Assembly (NCBI GenBank): GCA_937902285.1 | Contig: CALGTB010000090.1 | Location: 1-7,601, forward strand | Source of the DNA: an uncultured Actinomycetes bacterium | Lineage (GTDB): Bacteria; Actinomycetota; Actinomycetes; S36-B12 | DNA: 7,601 bases | Direction: 5' to 3' | Shown here: one piece after another, positions 5,590 to 7,601 of the stretch | Layout: every line of letters starts with the position of its first letter | Position numbering within the stretch: position 1 is the stretch's first letter | Notes under the pieces: generated by a model | What the model was told of the DNA's origin: nothing | The model's input: only the letters and a program-made list of their open reading frames with translations | Databases searched by the model: none | Translations under genes and position numbers: made by a program

Positions 5590-6887
5590 CGCGCGACCTT
5601 CCTCGAGGGGAGCCTGACCAGCAGGCCGTGATCGACCAGTTCATCGATGATGGCGAGCACGTCGTCGACGGGCAAGTCGAGCAGGTCGGCGAGGTCGAGC
5701 ACCGAGTGCTCGCCGTCGCAGTAGGCGAGGACGTGCGTGCGCATCAGGACGATGTCCGCCACGGTGCGCGCGTGCATGGCGTGGTAGAGCCCACGGCGCC
5801 CGAGCTGCGGCTCGCCCAGCACGGTGGCCACGTAGTACTCGTTGGACTCCAGCAGCTCGATGCAGTCGCGCACGAGGTCGAGGCCCCCCTGCAGTCCCGA
5901 CGGCGTGATGACCGTGAGGTCGTCGAGCGAGGTGTGGTACTCGCGGTAGGAGCCGTACTTCGTGCGCATGAGCGAGATGAGCGGCAGGTCGATTCCGGGG
6001 GCGCAGTAGGTGCGCTCGTCGGATCCCCGGTCGAGGTACGAGTACTCCACCGCAGGCGACCGCGTGGCGACGACCCGTCGGCCGATGCGGTCGATCTCGA
6101 GGTCTCCGAGGCGCGAGGCGAGGTACGAGTAGTCGCCGTCGTCGCCGATGCACGTGAGGTTGAAGCCGGCGATCACGTGCGAGCGGAGATGATCGAGGTT
6201 GCGACTGGTGTACGTGAGGGCGCCGATCGACTCGGGAACCCACACGAAGCGGTACGTGTACCGACGACGGGGCAGCGACATCAGCCAGATGGCGAGGGCG
6301 GTCGAGACCACGGGACCGGAGAGCTCGTTGTTCGCCAGCGACGGGTGGCAGACGTAGGTCGAGACGAACACCTCCTCGTCACTGTCGCCCGGGATGACCA
6401 GCTCGGCGTAGGTGAGGCTCCCCGGCTCGAGGCTGCTGTCGATGACGGCGTGGTACGTGCCCTCGACGAGCTGCGAGCGCTGCTCGTGCGGCAGGCAGAA
6501 GCCCCACGTGCGGTTGTAGTAGCTGGTGACGTAGGGAATGGCCTCGGGCAGCTCCTCGTCGGAGTGCAGGTGCCGCTGGAGCTCCTCGAGCGTGAGGCGC
6601 GCGTCGACCGGCTCGGAGTAGCCCACCACGTGCACGTTGCTGTCGGCGAAGTCGATGAGCCGCGTGCCGTCCGGCCCCTCGAGGTAGGCGCCGCGGATGT
6701 TCCACTCGTCGGGGACGGTCCAGTCGAAGGCCGCGGTGCCGGACGGGACCTCGTGGACGGTCAGCCCGGGGAGGTGCTCGCCCAGAATGGCCAGGGTCTC
6801 GCGGACGCCGTCGCCCGTGAGGCTGCGGCAGATGGGGAACAGCCGGCTGGCGAGATCGTGCATGAACTGGCCCTCGTCGAAGCCCAC
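5586..6887 (-). CDS. DUF4910-type aminopeptidase-like protein with C-terminal winged helix
   Basis: This 433-residue protein matches the three-part plan of DUF4910 proteins: an M28-like peptidase fold, an inserted DUF2172-type domain and a C-terminal winged helix. FPICRSLTGDGVRETL (17-32) is the family opening. VPDEWNIRGAYL (58-69) and SYYNRTWGFCLPHEQ (122-136) are strongly characteristic. Candidate metal or catalytic residues are H181 in CHPSLANNELSG (180-191), E219 in VPESIGA (217-223), D249/D250 and H318 in YHTSLDD (317-323). The last ~60 residues (about 372-430) look like a winged helix. GTG 6887 is chosen because AGGGAG lies 5 bases upstream. There is no signal peptide, so the protein should be cytoplasmic. 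It is the first gene of the - operon, reading away from the GT2 gene. Proteins of this type occur in polysaccharide clusters, yet their reaction is not established to my knowledge. Amide or peptide-bond hydrolysis on a glycan precursor is a guess from the fold. Confidence 0.8.
   Translation of the reverse strand: MGFDEGQFMHDLASRLFPICRSLTGDGVRETLAILGEHLPGLTVHEVPSGTAAFDWTVPDEWNIRGAYLEGPDGTRLIDFADSNVHVVGYSEPVDARLTLEELQRHLHSDEELPEAIPYVTSYYNRTWGFCLPHEQRSQLVEGTYHAVIDSSLEPGSLTYAELVIPGDSDEEVFVSTYVCHPSLANNELSGPVVSTALAIWLMSLPRRRYTYRFVWVPESIGALTYTSRNLDHLRSHVIAGFNLTCIGDDGDYSYLASRLGDLEIDRIGRRVVATRSPAVEYSYLDRGSDERTYCAPGIDLPLISLMRTKYGSYREYHTSLDDLTVITPSGLQGGLDLVRDCIELLESNEYYVATVLGEPQLGRRGLYHAMHARTVADIVLMRTHVLAYCDGEHSVLDLADLLDLPVDDVLAIIDELVDHGLLVRLPSRKVAR
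5597..5604 (-). promoter_or_regulatory. Ribosome binding site GAGGAAGG for the - strand methyltransferase
   Basis: On the - strand GAGGAAGG ends 7 bases before ATG 5589. It lies inside the end of the aminopeptidase-like gene, and together with the ATGA overlap it fixes this start and points to coupled translation. Confidence 0.75.
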
Positions 6888-6892
6888 ACGGT

Positions 6893-6898
6893 CTCCCT
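6893..6898 (-). promoter_or_regulatory. Ribosome binding site AGGGAG deciding the GTG start at 6887
   Basis: On the - strand AGGGAG is followed by 5 bases and then GTG 6887. The next candidate start, ATG at residue 9 (6863), lies inside the conserved-looking N-terminus and has no comparable site, so the GTG is preferred. Confidence 0.65.
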
Positions 6899-6917
6899 GG
6901 CTGGCGGACGGTCGCCC

Positions 6918-6926
6918 CTAGACTAG
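6918..6926. promoter_or_regulatory. Divergent promoter candidate: CTAG-A-CTAG with a -10-like hexamer on each strand
   Basis: The 46-base gap between the - operon (start 6887) and the GT2 gene (start 6934) contains CTAGACTAG, two CTAG half-sites mirrored around one A. On the + strand it gives TAGACT (6919-6924), ending 9 bases before the GT2 ATG, so the transcript would be leaderless or have a leader of a few bases. On the - strand it gives TAGTCT (6925-6920), whose start point would fall near 6913, giving a leader of about 25 bases that carries the AGGGAG ribosome site. The two hexamers share five bases. No clear -35 is visible for either. The gap is the only intergenic space from which both units can start inside the window. 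Confidence 0.5.
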
Positions 6927-6933
6927 CCGGATC

Positions 6934-7601
6934 ATGAGTGAGGCCCGGATCCTGATCGTGGTCGCCACGCTCGGCCAGCGCATCGACTTCCTGAGGCAGA
7001 CCCTGGAGTCCATCCGCTCGCAGAGCCTGCCCAGCGACGTGGTCATCGTTGCGCCGTCGGGCATCGACGCCGTCGCGGCCCTGGCGCAGGAGTTCGGCAC
7101 CGGCCTGGTGCCCGACCCCGGCAGTCTGACGTCCGCCATCAATCTCGGCATGGCGTCGATCGAGCCGAGGCACGACTACGTCAACTGGCTGAACGACGAC
7201 GACCTGCTCGAGCCGGGCTCGCTCGCTCTCACGGTCAGCGCACTCGATGACCGACCCGATGCCGTCGTGGCGTTCGGGGCCTGCCGCTACATCGATCCGG
7301 AGGGTCGCGCTCTGTGGGTGAGCAAGGCGGGGCCATGGGCGCCGCGCATTCTCGCGTGGGGCCCCGACCTCATCCCGCAGCCCGGCATGCTCGTGCGCAC
7401 GAGCGCGTGGCACGCGGTGGGCGGACTGGACGAGTCGTTCCGCTTCGCCTTCGACCTCGACCTGCTCCTGCGGCTGAAGCGCATCGGCGCCTTCGTCGAC
7501 GTCGGTCAGGTCGTGTCGTCCTTCCGCTGGCATCCGGACTCACTGACCGTGGGCGACCGCACGACCTCGCTCGAGGAGTCGGAGAGGGCCCGTCGGCGCT
7601 C
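6934..7601 (+). CDS. Glycosyltransferase family 2 (GT-A), 3' truncated by window edge
   Basis: The frame is open from ATG 6934 to the window end (222 complete codons, no stop). ARILIVVATLGQRIDFLRQT (4-23) is the GT-A opening, with a first strand and then the helix of 'L..TL.S...Q'. NWLNDDDLLEPGSL (85-98) holds the metal-binding DxD-type motif at D88-D90. PQPGMLVRTSAWHAVGGLDESF (148-169) followed by FAFDLDLLLRL (171-181) corresponds to the GT2 acceptor loop and catalytic-base region, with D174/D176 in the place of the usual 'ED'. FRWHPDSLT (187-195) matches the 'R.H..S.T' stretch common in GT2 proteins of polysaccharide loci. The start is well fixed: an in-frame TAG sits at 6919, five codons upstream, and the next Met is residue 73. 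There is no Shine-Dalgarno, but a -10-like TAGACT is suitably placed. It diverges from the - operon. Family knowledge: inverting transfer from an NDP-sugar; donor and acceptor are unknown. Confidence 0.85.
   Translation, partial: MSEARILIVVATLGQRIDFLRQTLESIRSQSLPSDVVIVAPSGIDAVAALAQEFGTGLVPDPGSLTSAINLGMASIEPRHDYVNWLNDDDLLEPGSLALTVSALDDRPDAVVAFGACRYIDPEGRALWVSKAGPWAPRILAWGPDLIPQPGMLVRTSAWHAVGGLDESFRFAFDLDLLLRLKRIGAFVDVGQVVSSFRWHPDSLTVGDRTTSLEESERARRR

Noticed and set aside
5577..6926. A 449-codon open frame on the + strand opposite the aminopeptidase-like gene
   Set aside because: Its translation is rich in Val, Arg, Gly, Glu and Asp with no recognisable domain, as expected for the antisense of a GC-rich gene. 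The - strand frame has clear family motifs and a good ribosome site.
6379..7533. A 384-codon open frame on the - strand across the divergent gap
   Set aside because: It runs through the start of the aminopeptidase-like gene, the promoter gap and the GT2 gene on the opposite strand, and has no domain; the GT2 frame carries clear motifs.

Overview
The window is a compact piece of a surface-polysaccharide (capsule, exopolysaccharide or cell-wall glycan) locus. The DNA is very GC-rich, with strong G/C bias at third codon positions, GTG starts, and TANNNT -10-like hexamers close to several start codons. This suggests a high-GC actinobacterium; a Nocardioides/Aeromicrobium-type genome is a guess from general style only. 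I see no rRNA, tRNA, CRISPR array, insertion sequence or phage gene, and no gene-free stretch longer than about 50 bases.

Layout. (1) Positions 1-2744, + strand: the C-terminal half of a GT4 glycosyltransferase that enters from the left edge; a 501-aa GT-B-like protein resembling the KpsS/Caps_synth capsule-polysaccharide family; and a small class I SAM-dependent methyltransferase. They are separated by 9 and 0-6 bases and look like one operon. (2) Positions 2741-6887, - strand: a four-gene operon. In transcription order it encodes a DUF4910-type aminopeptidase-like protein with a C-terminal winged-helix domain (GTG start, good ribosome binding site), a class I methyltransferase (ATGA overlap), a DUF6492-type putative glycosyltransferase (2-base gap), and a PhyH-type Fe(II)/2-oxoglutarate dioxygenase (21-base gap). 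(3) Positions 6934-7601, + strand: a GT2 glycosyltransferase that runs off the right edge.

Junctions. The two operons meet tail to tail with overlapping stop codons (CTAG at 2741-2744) inside a nested GC-rich inverted repeat that may end transcription in both directions. The - operon and the GT2 gene diverge from a 46-base gap. Its CTAG-A-CTAG near-palindrome provides a TANNNT hexamer on each strand, so it is a good candidate for a bidirectional promoter. Three genes without a well-spaced Shine-Dalgarno (the KpsS-like, PhyH and GT2 genes) have TANNNT 6-9 bases before the start codon, the usual actinobacterial leaderless-mRNA arrangement.

How the genes may work together (inference): GT4, GT2, KpsS-like and DUF6492 proteins would assemble a glycan, and the two methyltransferases, the dioxygenase and the aminopeptidase-like protein would tailor a sugar, a non-sugar substituent or the chain end. 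The least understood part, and the best candidate for undescribed chemistry, is the - strand operon that combines the DUF4910 protein, a methyltransferase, DUF6492 and PhyH.
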